Below, in pieces: positions 25,853 to 34,041 of a stretch of 64,000 bases of DNA. The position numbers and the translations under genes were made by a program. The notes below the pieces were generated by a model that was not told the DNA's origin, made no database searches, and was given only the letters and a program-made list of their open reading frames with translations. This DNA comes from Verrucomicrobium sp. BvORR106 (lineage in GTDB: Bacteria; Verrucomicrobiota; Verrucomicrobiia; Verrucomicrobiales; Verrucomicrobiaceae). The DNA is taken from contig NZ_BATR01000031.1 of NCBI RefSeq assembly GCF_000739655.1, positions 1 to 64,000 of the forward strand. The letters are read 5' to 3'. Numbering within the stretch: position 1 is the stretch's first letter; every line of letters starts with the position of its first letter.

Positions 25853-26614
25853 ATGGCCGCCAGCTCCGACTACAACTTCACCATCCTCGATGAAACTGAG
25901 GACTGGCTGGTGGTGGACAAACCGGCCCCGCTCCAGATTCACCCGAGTAAACCGTCGGATGCGGGACTCACCCTGTGGGACGGGATTCGCGAGCTGATGG
26001 CGTACGAGCTGGCCAATGGCGGCCAAGTCTCCATCATCAACCGGCTGGATCGCGAGACCAGCGGCGTGGTGTTGATCGCCAAGACCGGACCGGCGGCGCG
26101 GCGCCTCGGCAAAGCCATGATGCGCCGACAGATGGACAAGACCTATCTCGCCGTGGTGGCGGGCTGGCCGGAGTGGGAGGAAACCACGGTCACCGCCCCC
26201 ATCCTGCGCCAGGGTGAGGTCATGGACTCCCGTATCTGGGTGAAGCAGCGGGTGGATGAACGAGGTGTCCCATGTGAGAGCCACTTCCGCGTGCGGGAAA
26301 GGCATGAGCCCCACCAGGGCCGTTTTTCTCTGATCGAGTGTGCTCCGCACACCGGCCGCATGCACCAGCTCCGCGTGCATCTGGCCCATCTGGGGCACTA
26401 TGTGGTGGGGGACAAAATCTACGGCCCTTCCGAGGATTGCTACCTGGAGTTCATCGAGACCGGATGGACGCCCAAGCTGGAGGCCCAGTTGCTCCTCACC
26501 CGCCAGGCGCTGCACTCCCACCGGCTCATTCTGGACGACGGCCAGGGCAGGCAGGAATGGGTGGCCCCGCTGCCAGCGGAGTTGCGGACGTTTCTCTCCC
26601 CCGGTCACCCCTGA
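25853..26614 (+). CDS. RluA-family pseudouridine synthase
   Basis: The 253-residue protein has the RluA catalytic motif INRLDRETSG (Asp66 as nucleophile), an early DWLVVDKPAPLQIHP segment, and the C-terminal GRMHQLRVHLAHLGHYVVGD signature. It isomerises uridine to pseudouridine in rRNA or tRNA. The position modified cannot be read from sequence, and no N-terminal S4 domain is present, as in RluA or RluC-like short forms. The ATG at 25853 is preferred because the frame upstream overlaps the DUF4132 start region and has no family similarity. It is divergent from the DUF4132 operon and 69 bp upstream of a sulfurtransferase gene. Confidence 0.88.
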   Translation: MAASSDYNFTILDETEDWLVVDKPAPLQIHPSKPSDAGLTLWDGIRELMAYELANGGQVSIINRLDRETSGVVLIAKTGPAARRLGKAMMRRQMDKTYLAVVAGWPEWEETTVTAPILRQGEVMDSRIWVKQRVDERGVPCESHFRVRERHEPHQGRFSLIECAPHTGRMHQLRVHLAHLGHYVVGDKIYGPSEDCYLEFIETGWTPKLEAQLLLTRQALHSHRLILDDGQGRQEWVAPLPAELRTFLSPGHP

Positions 26615-26683
26615 GGGTTGCCTTTTGGCGGCTCAAAAGCATGTTGGGACGTACCTTTTGCTCACGCCGATCGATTTTCTGTC

Positions 26684-27550
<867 letters not shown>

Positions 27551-27551
27551 G

Positions 27552-27646
27552 GTTAAGAGTTATGGGTTAGGTGTTAAATGTTATGCGTTGGGACATGCAC
27601 AGCCCCCTTGCGCACCTCATAACGTCTAACTCCTAACTTCTAACTT
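27552..27646. repeat. Quasi-palindrome built of GTTAG-type repeats
   Basis: 27559-27585 and the reverse complement of 27618-27644 agree at 21 of 27 positions and are made of iterated GTTAGG/GTTAAG/GTTATG units. The structure can fold into a long imperfect hairpin between sseA and the SufE gene. It is followed by a pyrimidine-rich stretch (to 27690) with no Shine-Dalgarno for the SufE start. Confidence 0.7.
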
Positions 27647-27690
27647 CTCCCCCCTTCTCCCTTACCCCTCTTCCCTTTTCCCTCTGTCCC

Positions 27691-28152
27691 ATGTACCCCC
27701 CCGCCCTTCAAGACATCATTGAACTCTTCGAGCACCTCCCTGAACAGGAGCGGCGGGAGAACCTCATTGTGATGTCGGACGGTGCCAAGCGCCAGGAGCC
27801 CAAGGAGGGCGAGACTTTTGATCTCGAAGACGTCCGCAAGGACGAGGAGTGTACCGACACCGTGGGCGTGTATCTAAAAGTGGACAGCGAGAACAAGGTG
27901 CACTTCGCCATCACCCTGGGGCCCTTGGTTCAGACCCTCACCAAGGCCATGACCTCCATCCTCTGCCGCGGCCTCAACGGGGCGCGGCCTGAGGAAATCA
28001 TGGCCGTGCCCGCCGACTTCGTCCCCCGCATCGTGGGTGCGGAACTGGTGCGGCTGCGCAGCCAGACCGTGTACTACGTGCTCGGCCGCATGAAGACGGC
28101 TGTGAAGATGTACCTGGACCGCAAGCGGGCTGCTGCCACCGCAGGAGCTTGA
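27691..28152 (+). CDS. sufE: SufE family sulfur acceptor protein
   Basis: The 153-residue protein fits the SufE fold and length. An N-terminal helix contains DIIELFEHL. The acceptor-loop Cys54 lies in ECTDTVGVYL, which corresponds to the GCQSQVW region. The C terminus holds LCRGLNGARPEEIM and FVPRIVGAELVRLRS. SufE proteins accept persulfide sulfur from a SufS-type cysteine desulfurase for Fe-S cluster assembly. No sufS is nearby; the neighbouring sulfurtransferase is the only other sulfur gene. The symbol is given for the family; a CsdE-like role is also possible. Confidence 0.8.
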   Translation: MYPPALQDIIELFEHLPEQERRENLIVMSDGAKRQEPKEGETFDLEDVRKDEECTDTVGVYLKVDSENKVHFAITLGPLVQTLTKAMTSILCRGLNGARPEEIMAVPADFVPRIVGAELVRLRSQTVYYVLGRMKTAVKMYLDRKRAAATAGA

Positions 28153-28280
28153 GGCAGAACAAGTTCGGGAAGCGCCCCCGCACTTTTGCGTCGGGTTCTT
28201 GCAAATAATTGCATTCGATCGCGAGAAAGGGAGGTGGGGCTCCGTAAACTGGAGCTCGCAAATAATCCCCTCACGCTCGC

Positions 28281-31268
28281 ATGGCTCCCTCCTCACCCGG
28301 CGCAGCCGCGCCTTCCCACGTCGTTTCCTCCATCCCATCCCACAACCGGGGCTTGGCCAGGACATTATGCCGTCCGGGTCTTTTCGTGGTGCTGCTCGCC
28401 ACCAGTATCGGTTCCACCTGGGCAGCAACCCGCAACAAGACCAGCTCGTCCAACGCCCTCAATGACTCGGCCAGTTGGAGCGGGGGCATTCCGGGAGGGA
28501 ACGACATTGCCGCGTGGGTCGCAGGCAGTGCCACCTCCAATGCCTTGGGCGCTGACACCTCCTGGCTGGGCATCAAGCTGGATGGTGTGGCCTCGGCGGT
28601 GGCGATCACCACGGGGAACACACTCACACTGGGCTCAAGCGGCATCGATCTGAGCGCTGCCGCAGCGCAGGACCTGACCATTTCTTCGAACTTGGCATTG
28701 AGAGCCTACAGCGGGCAGGTGTGGAACGTGGGTGCCAGTAGGCTGCTGACGATCAATGCCGGCACCTTCACCCGTGGCCTGGGAGCTACGCTGAACGTCC
28801 AGGGTGCTGGTGCCGTCGCGGTGGCGGGTGGCTTTCCCACCAATGACAGCACCGGCATCCTGGGGCCCTGGATCACCTATGGAACGGGTGCCAATACCCG
28901 ATATGCCCTTCGCAATGGCAGCAACCAGATCGCCGGATACACCGGCACCACGGTAGTCGCTGCAGATGCAGTCGATACCACCGGGGCCCTGAACTATGAA
29001 GTGAGCGGCGTGGGCACTCTGGGCGCTGGAGCCTCGTTCAACACCCTGCGTTACACAGGAGCCAGTGGCGCGCTCGCAGGAGACTTCACCGTGAACGGCA
29101 TCCTCAATGCCGGAGCCGGAACGCTGACCGTCTCTGGGAAAGTCACCGTGGGAGCTTCACGTGAGCTGGTCCTGACCGTGCCTGATGCCACGCGGAACCT
29201 GACGCTCAGCGGCGGCATCGCCGACAACGCCTTGGGAGCCTCTAGCGTCACCATCGCCCACAACACCGCGAACGCGGGCACGGTCACGCTTTCAGGTGCC
29301 AGCACGTACACCGGCACCACTTACATCCAGTCTGGCACCGTCGTCGTCTCCCACAATGACGCCCTGGGGGCATGGGACACCACCACGAATCCCAACGCAG
29401 GCACCATCGTATACACCGCGAACCGCGGTCGACTTCAGGTTACCGGGGGTGTGACCCTCTCCGAGGTACTTTCCTTCGTCGGAGATGACCCCAATGGCAC
29501 CTCCCACTCCAGCCTGATGAATGGCAGCGGCACGAACACCTTGCTGGGACAGATCCGGCTGATCAACGGACTTCGCATCGGCGGCAGTGGGGCTGGCAAT
29601 GTGCTCAATATCAAAGGCGGTATTGTCTCCTCCGATGGCACCAATCGACAGCTGGTTCTCAATCCAGGCGGCAGCACCGTGAACATCACCGACAATTCGG
29701 TGAATCTGGGTGTCAACGGAACGCTCTACTTTGACCAAAGCGGTCTTGTCACGCTGGGTGTCACCGGCAACATCTGGGGCCGAACGATTGTCGGCGGTGG
29801 CGGCACGATGCGCCTGATGGCAGCCAACGTCCTGCCTTCCGCTGCCGTCCTGCAGATGGGCGTGGCCTACAACACCAGCGCCAGCATCCTCGATCTCAAC
29901 GGTTTTGACCAGACGGTCTCGCGCCTCGAGCAGAGCACGGCCACTCCGGGCTCGGTAACCAGTGCCACGGCTGCCACCTTCACGGTCAACCAGTCATCCA
30001 GTGGCTTCTTCACGGGCCAGATCACGGGGCAAGTGAAACTGGTGAAGCAGGGCAACACCACCCTCCAGCTCAGCGGCAACAACACACATGCAGGCAACAC
30101 GGTCATCCAGGCTGGCGTGCTGGAACTGAACTCCATCGCTGCCTCCGTGGACAACAGCGCCACCGTAACCAACACCGTGTCCTCGATTTCCGGCCTGGAC
30201 ACCACTCAGCTGTTGGTGGGTCAGGTCGTGACGGGCACGGGTATCCAGGCTGGCACCTACATCACCTCCATCGTCAACGCGACAACGGTCAACATCAGCC
30301 GTGCCGCCAACGCGAATGGCGATGGCACGGTCTCCTTTGGTGCCCTCACGGGTGGCCTCACTGGCAGCACCGTGGACTACGACAGCTACGGCGGCAGCCT
30401 GACGTTCGGCAAATTCACCACCGCCGCCCAGATCGGCGGTCTGAAAGGCAGCCAAAACCTCTCCCTCGTCAATACATCCAGCGCCGGCGTCGCCCTCAGC
30501 GTAGGAGGAAACAACGAATCCACCACCTACGGCGGCGTCTTCAGCGGCACAGGTGGCTCCGTGAACAAGGAGGGCACCGGCACCTTCACGGTCACGGGCA
30601 ACAACACCCACACCGGCGGCACGACCATCAGCAAGGGCACCTTCCTGGCCAACAACACCGCGGGCTCCGCCACCGGTACGGGCAGCGTGAACACCGTGGC
30701 TGGCAGCGGCGCGGTCCTGGGTGGCACAGGCAGCATCACCGGCGGATCCTCCCAGAACATCAACCTCGGAGCCGGCACCTTCCTCATGGTGGGCGGATCG
30801 CACGGAGTGAACTCGGGCGGTGCTCAGGATCTGGTTCTCGGAAACAGCAGCGGCGTCACCAATGTGGATATCAACCTCGCTGGCACCCTTCAGTTTGACC
30901 TGTTCAGCAATGACGGCAGTGGCGTTTCCAATCCCCTGGGGGAAAACGATGTGCTGCGCCTGTTTTCCAGTGTCACCGTGGATCTCACTGGCAGCAGCCT
31001 GGAGGTAGCCGCACTGGGCATGGACCCGCTCACCTGGAACATCGGCGATACCTGGATGCTCATCGACCTCTCTGGCGTGACCAGCGGCACCAAGATCGAC
31101 GGCACGCCGCTGCTCTCCAGCATGCCCAGCCTGACGCCGGACAAGAAGTGGACCAGCTATTCGGATTCCAGCGGCTTCTACGTTCAGGTCACGGCCGTGC
31201 CCGAGCCCGGCCGCGCCCTGCTGCTGATCCTGGCATTGGGAGCGTGGGGATTGCGCCGGCGGCGCTGA
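28281..31268 (+). CDS. PEP-CTERM-anchored autotransporter-repeat surface protein
   Basis: The 995-residue protein has an N-terminal signal region (LFVVLLATSIGSTWAA). A long Gly/Thr/Ser/Asn-rich beta-helix-type region follows, containing autotransporter-associated repeats such as LSGASTYTGTTYIQSGTVVV, LSGNNTHAGNTVIQAGVLEL and VTGNNTHTGGTTISKGTFLA. The C terminus is a PEP-CTERM sorting signal: VPEPGRALLLILALG, then an RRRR tail. It should be exported, processed by an exosortase-type enzyme, and displayed or shed at the surface. The gene is monocistronic and convergent with a GYF_2 gene. No translocator beta-barrel is present, so it is not a classical type V autotransporter. Confidence 0.85.
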   Translation: MAPSSPGAAAPSHVVSSIPSHNRGLARTLCRPGLFVVLLATSIGSTWAATRNKTSSSNALNDSASWSGGIPGGNDIAAWVAGSATSNALGADTSWLGIKLDGVASAVAITTGNTLTLGSSGIDLSAAAAQDLTISSNLALRAYSGQVWNVGASRLLTINAGTFTRGLGATLNVQGAGAVAVAGGFPTNDSTGILGPWITYGTGANTRYALRNGSNQIAGYTGTTVVAADAVDTTGALNYEVSGVGTLGAGASFNTLRYTGASGALAGDFTVNGILNAGAGTLTVSGKVTVGASRELVLTVPDATRNLTLSGGIADNALGASSVTIAHNTANAGTVTLSGASTYTGTTYIQSGTVVVSHNDALGAWDTTTNPNAGTIVYTANRGRLQVTGGVTLSEVLSFVGDDPNGTSHSSLMNGSGTNTLLGQIRLINGLRIGGSGAGNVLNIKGGIVSSDGTNRQLVLNPGGSTVNITDNSVNLGVNGTLYFDQSGLVTLGVTGNIWGRTIVGGGGTMRLMAANVLPSAAVLQMGVAYNTSASILDLNGFDQTVSRLEQSTATPGSVTSATAATFTVNQSSSGFFTGQITGQVKLVKQGNTTLQLSGNNTHAGNTVIQAGVLELNSIAASVDNSATVTNTVSSISGLDTTQLLVGQVVTGTGIQAGTYITSIVNATTVNISRAANANGDGTVSFGALTGGLTGSTVDYDSYGGSLTFGKFTTAAQIGGLKGSQNLSLVNTSSAGVALSVGGNNESTTYGGVFSGTGGSVNKEGTGTFTVTGNNTHTGGTTISKGTFLANNTAGSATGTGSVNTVAGSGAVLGGTGSITGGSSQNINLGAGTFLMVGGSHGVNSGGAQDLVLGNSSGVTNVDINLAGTLQFDLFSNDGSGVSNPLGENDVLRLFSSVTVDLTGSSLEVAALGMDPLTWNIGDTWMLIDLSGVTSGTKIDGTPLLSSMPSLTPDKKWTSYSDSSGFYVQVTAVPEPGRALLLILALGAWGLRRRR

Positions 31269-31302
31269 ACCACAGATCGAGGTGGTGGCCGCGAGTAAAG
31301 AC

Positions 31303-31743
31303 CTATTGCGGCCGGTTCAGCGCCATCGCGATGACGAAGAAACCAAGCGCCACAATCCAGACCAGCGCCAGCCCACCGCCCACGATGATACCGATCCAGG
31401 CGTGGGCTTTGCCGCGGATCCAAGGCTCGCGTTTGGCCCGTTTCAGCCCCTTGATCCCCAGAACGAGCGCCGGGATCCCCGTGAGGATGCCGATGCAGGG
31501 GATCAGGGAGGCGACCGCCAGATAGTAGGCGGTGAGCGCCTGAGGATTCTTGTACGGAATCACTCCGCCTGTGTGATCCCCTTGGGCCGCCTGAAGCAGG
31601 CTGCCGACGGTGACGGGTGTTTGAGATCCCTCCGGCCAGGCCAGATCCGTGGGGTGCAGATTACCCGCCGCAAAAAGCCGTCGCACTTCTTCCAGCGGAT
31701 AGGGGCCGTACGTCTCGTTCTGGCGTTGGATTCTGTAGTTCAT
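31303..31743 (-). CDS. GYF_2 domain membrane protein with DUF4190-like helices
   Basis: The 146-residue protein begins with a GYF_2 (DUF4339) domain: YRIQRQNETYGPYPLEEVRRLF, then DLAWPEGSQTPV. Two transmembrane helices follow, with a DUF4190-like core (ASLIPCIGILTGIPALVLGIKGL and an IGIIVGGGLALVW helix). The ATG at 31743 gives a domain-sized N terminus; the longer frame to 31803 adds only unrelated residues. GYF-type domains bind proline-rich segments, so a proline-rich partner is likely but unidentified. It is divergent from a second GYF_2 gene 96 bp away. Confidence 0.75.
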   Translation of the reverse strand: MNYRIQRQNETYGPYPLEEVRRLFAAGNLHPTDLAWPEGSQTPVTVGSLLQAAQGDHTGGVIPYKNPQALTAYYLAVASLIPCIGILTGIPALVLGIKGLKRAKREPWIRGKAHAWIGIIVGGGLALVWIVALGFFVIAMALNRPQ

Positions 31744-31839
31744 GGAGGTCGTTTTGGCGGTTATTTCGAATAAATATCCGGGATGTAAAGCGGTGAGTTT
31801 CAACTGGACAACCGCAGACCTCGCGGCTGACTAAGGAGC

Positions 31840-32328
31840 ATGTACTACGTCGGCAAAGATGGCAGGCAGTCGGGCCCCTTCACTCTGGAGGAGCTCCGCG
31901 CCATGGTGGGAAAAGACCAGCTGCACGTGGACGATCTGGTCTGGAAGGAAGGCATGCCCCAGTGGATCCAGGCTGGTGCCCTGCCCGGGCTTTTTGGTTC
32001 CGCTGCCGTTCCGCCACCCCCTCTGGGCATTTCCCCTCCAGGGGCCCAGGCCTCACACGGGTATCCGCCGCCCACCTTTGAAGAGGTGCCCAGCTATCTC
32101 TGGCAGTCCATCGTGCTCCTGCTGCTTTGCTGTCCCCTCTTTGGCATTCCCGCCGTGGTGCACGCGACGCAGGTGGACAAGAAGATGGTGGTGGGCGACG
32201 TGACCGGAGCCAGACAATCATCCAAAAAGGCCCGCTTCTGGTGCTGGATGTGCGTGGTCTTCTCCCTGATTAATTTTGCGATCACCATCTGGTACGCCTA
32301 CCAACACCCTGACTTGTTCAAGATTTGA
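31840..32328 (+). CDS. GYF_2 + CD225/dispanin-like membrane protein
   Basis: The 162-residue protein has an N-terminal GYF_2 domain (MYYVGKDGRQSGPFTLEELR, DDLVWKEGMPQWIQA), a proline-rich linker (PPPPLGISPPG), and a CD225/dispanin-like double helix (YLWQSIVLLLLCCPLFGIPA, then ARFWCWMCVVFSLINF). It should sit in the inner membrane with the GYF domain on the cytoplasmic side. AAGGAG lies only one base before the ATG, an unusually short Shine-Dalgarno spacing. The linker could be a ligand for GYF domains, including its own neighbour. Its function is not known. Confidence 0.75.
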   Translation: MYYVGKDGRQSGPFTLEELRAMVGKDQLHVDDLVWKEGMPQWIQAGALPGLFGSAAVPPPPLGISPPGAQASHGYPPPTFEEVPSYLWQSIVLLLLCCPLFGIPAVVHATQVDKKMVVGDVTGARQSSKKARFWCWMCVVFSLINFAITIWYAYQHPDLFKI

Positions 32329-32351
32329 GGGGTCCGGATTCTTCATTGCCC

Positions 32352-32780
32352 ATGAAAGGAAGTCCGCGCACCGCCTCCCGCATCGCCCTTGGCAGCGCGC
32401 TGCTGGTGGTCATGCTCGTGGGTGCATTCGTGCTCTATCAACATCCTCCAGAGGGCAACCAGCTCTACCCCCAGTGCATGTTCCACCGGCTCACCGGCTG
32501 GCACTGCTCCGGCTGCGGGGCCACGCGCTGCGTGCATGCCCTCCTCCACCTGCGGTTCGAGGAAGCAGCCCGCAAGAACGTCCTCGCCATGGTGGGGCTG
32601 CCGTTTCTGGGCTTCATGCTGCTGCGCGGCCTCTGGCGATGGATGCTCAACCGCCCCTCCCCACCACCGTCCAAAGGCCCCTCACGATTCATGGCCGTTG
32701 CCGTCGTCGTGATCATTCTCGGCTTCGGCGTCGTGCGCAATTTCCCCTGGCCGCCCTTCACATGGCTGGCACCCCATTGA
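32352..32780 (+). CDS. DUF2752 family membrane protein
   Basis: The 142-residue protein has the DUF2752 core: a first transmembrane helix, then CMFHRLTGWHCSGCGATRCVHALLHLRF with the conserved Cys-x-x-Cys-Gly-x-Thr-Arg pattern, and two further helices. The family is uncharacterised and often lies beside CD225 or GYF-type membrane proteins, as it does here. The ATG at 32352 is chosen over a TTG at 32325 that overlaps the preceding gene. It is probably co-transcribed with the GYF_2/CD225 gene, 23 bp upstream. Confidence 0.75.
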   Translation: MKGSPRTASRIALGSALLVVMLVGAFVLYQHPPEGNQLYPQCMFHRLTGWHCSGCGATRCVHALLHLRFEEAARKNVLAMVGLPFLGFMLLRGLWRWMLNRPSPPPSKGPSRFMAVAVVVIILGFGVVRNFPWPPFTWLAPH

Positions 32781-32826
32781 GTATGCGGACGGCTGGCGGG
32801 ATGCAAGAGTCCCACAACTTCCATCG

Positions 32827-32877
32827 CCTGGCGACGAAGTCGCTGTGGAGTGTGTGCGTGAAGCGCCGCCTTCGCCT
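32827..32877 (+). repeat. 51-bp intergenic repeat, copy 1
   Basis: It differs from 33433-33483 at two positions (the pattern includes CCTGGCGACGAAGTCGCTG and GAAGCGCCGC). It is a direct repeat about 600 bp apart. A more diverged relative lies at 54859-54907. Confidence 0.8.
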
Positions 32878-32987
32878 GCGGGTTGATAGCCGGCCCCACC
32901 AGCACTTTCGCCAGCATACTGTCCGTCAGCTTGCCTCAAGCTCCAATGGCTCCAGGACTTCTCCCTCTGCCCGATCATTGTCGGAGT

Positions 32988-33175
32988 CGGTCGTAGTTGA
33001 CGACGTGAGGAGACACTAGCTGAAGCGTCTGCGGCGTGGATCTCGCGCGAATCATCCACCTACCCAACGCCCCGCCCGCCCGTTCCAACGGACACCTTGG
33101 CCTCTTGACCCCGCTCTATGCCGTAACGCTGCAGACCGGGAAATTTGTGTCTCCTTACGTCGTCAACTACGACCG
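32988..33175. repeat. 29-bp inverted repeat pair
   Basis: The arms at 32988-33016 and 33147-33175 match as reverse complements at 28 of 29 positions (CGGTCGTAGTTGACGACGT, then R-AGGAGACAC). About 130 bp of non-repeated DNA lies between the arms. Confidence 0.8.
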
Positions 33176-33285
33176 GTGTTCCTGCCACCAAGGCAGAGGA
33201 ATGGTTCTAGGGCTGTTGTAGCCGGAGGCAGGCTGAAAGATGCGGGCGCGATGGCTCCGGTGAAGGGCGAAGGGTTCTAACTCAT

Positions 33286-33347
33286 CACAAGGTGTAGCTA
33301 AAGCGGCGGTTCCCGCGCGCACTCCAAAGATGCTTCGCATCCAGGTG
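33286..33347 (+). repeat. 62-bp intergenic repeat, copy 1
   Basis: The segment matches 55001-55062 at 59 of 62 positions. It contains an internal hairpin GATGC-TTC-GCATC. Both copies lie in gene-free DNA. Confidence 0.8.
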
Positions 33348-33432
33348 GAGAGTGCGCACAGTTACAAGCATGCTTACCCAGCCTCCGATGTCGCAGGCCT
33401 GCTGGCGTGCCCTAGCCCATCACCAGTCAACA

Positions 33433-33483
33433 CCTGGCGACGAAGTCGCTGTGGAGTGCGTGCGTGAAGCGCCGCTTTCGCCT
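33433..33483 (+). repeat. 51-bp intergenic repeat, copy 2
   Basis: It matches 32827-32877 at 49 of 51 positions and lies just upstream of the stop of the small secreted protein gene. Confidence 0.8.
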
Positions 33484-33529
33484 ACAGAATTCACTTCCAG
33501 TTGCCCTCACCATCGCCACCAACTTGGGT

Positions 33530-34015
33530 TCATTCACCTTTGATAGCGTTCGGTTGTGACGGCGACGCGATCTTGAGGAAGTCATCCAGAATGGCGGCAA
33601 CCGCTTGAGAGAGCTTGGCTGGATCATCTGTCTTCGCGTTACCCAACCATTCGTTGAACAGCGGATCGTCCCACTTGCCGCTTTTTCCACTGCTCCGCAC
33701 ATACTCGAACATGCGGTAAATGGCCTCTGCGGCGGAGTACACTTTTCGCTCTGAGGGTGTCCCTTTCCTCAAGGGTTCGACGATGGGGCGCAGCTTCGCC
33801 TTGTAGACCTCGTCCAAAGACTGGGATGCATCCGATCCCCCGAAGGCCTGACTCCACATCTCCACATACTTGCGGGCCATCTCTTGCGATTGTGGCGACA
33901 GTTCGAGGTATGGACCTCCGAACTCTTTCTGGAGCACATTGACGCGATCATCGGCCAGCGCAGTTGGACAACTGCAGCAGAGTGCCAGCGCTATGATCAA
34001 AAGCGTGATTTTCAT
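33530..34015 (-). CDS. Small secreted protein, unknown function
   Basis: The 161-residue protein starts with a clear signal peptide (MKITLLIIALALCCSC), which could also be a lipoprotein signal given the Cys residues. The mature part is charged and mostly helical, with YVEMWSQAF and VYSAAEAIYRMFEYVR segments. I recognise no family. The ATG at 34015 is chosen because it begins the signal peptide; the upstream ATG at 34045 would overlap the next gene. It lies 26 bp downstream of the first of three tandem secreted paralogs on the same strand, so it is probably co-expressed with them. Confidence 0.6.
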   Translation of the reverse strand: MKITLLIIALALCCSCPTALADDRVNVLQKEFGGPYLELSPQSQEMARKYVEMWSQAFGGSDASQSLDEVYKAKLRPIVEPLRKGTPSERKVYSAAEAIYRMFEYVRSSGKSGKWDDPLFNEWLGNAKTDDPAKLSQAVAAILDDFLKIASPSQPNAIKGE

Positions 34016-34041
34016 GTGAAGAGAAGGGCCAGCTTTCAAGT

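Larger units (their letters stand above)
32781..33529. other. Gene-poor intergenic region with dispersed repeats
   Basis: No gene can be supported. The region holds two copies of a 51-bp repeat (32827-32877, 33433-33483), one copy of a 62-bp repeat (33286-33347), a 29-bp inverted repeat (32988-33016 with 33147-33175), and a fragment near 33374-33399 that recurs at 54801-54825. Confidence 0.7.
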
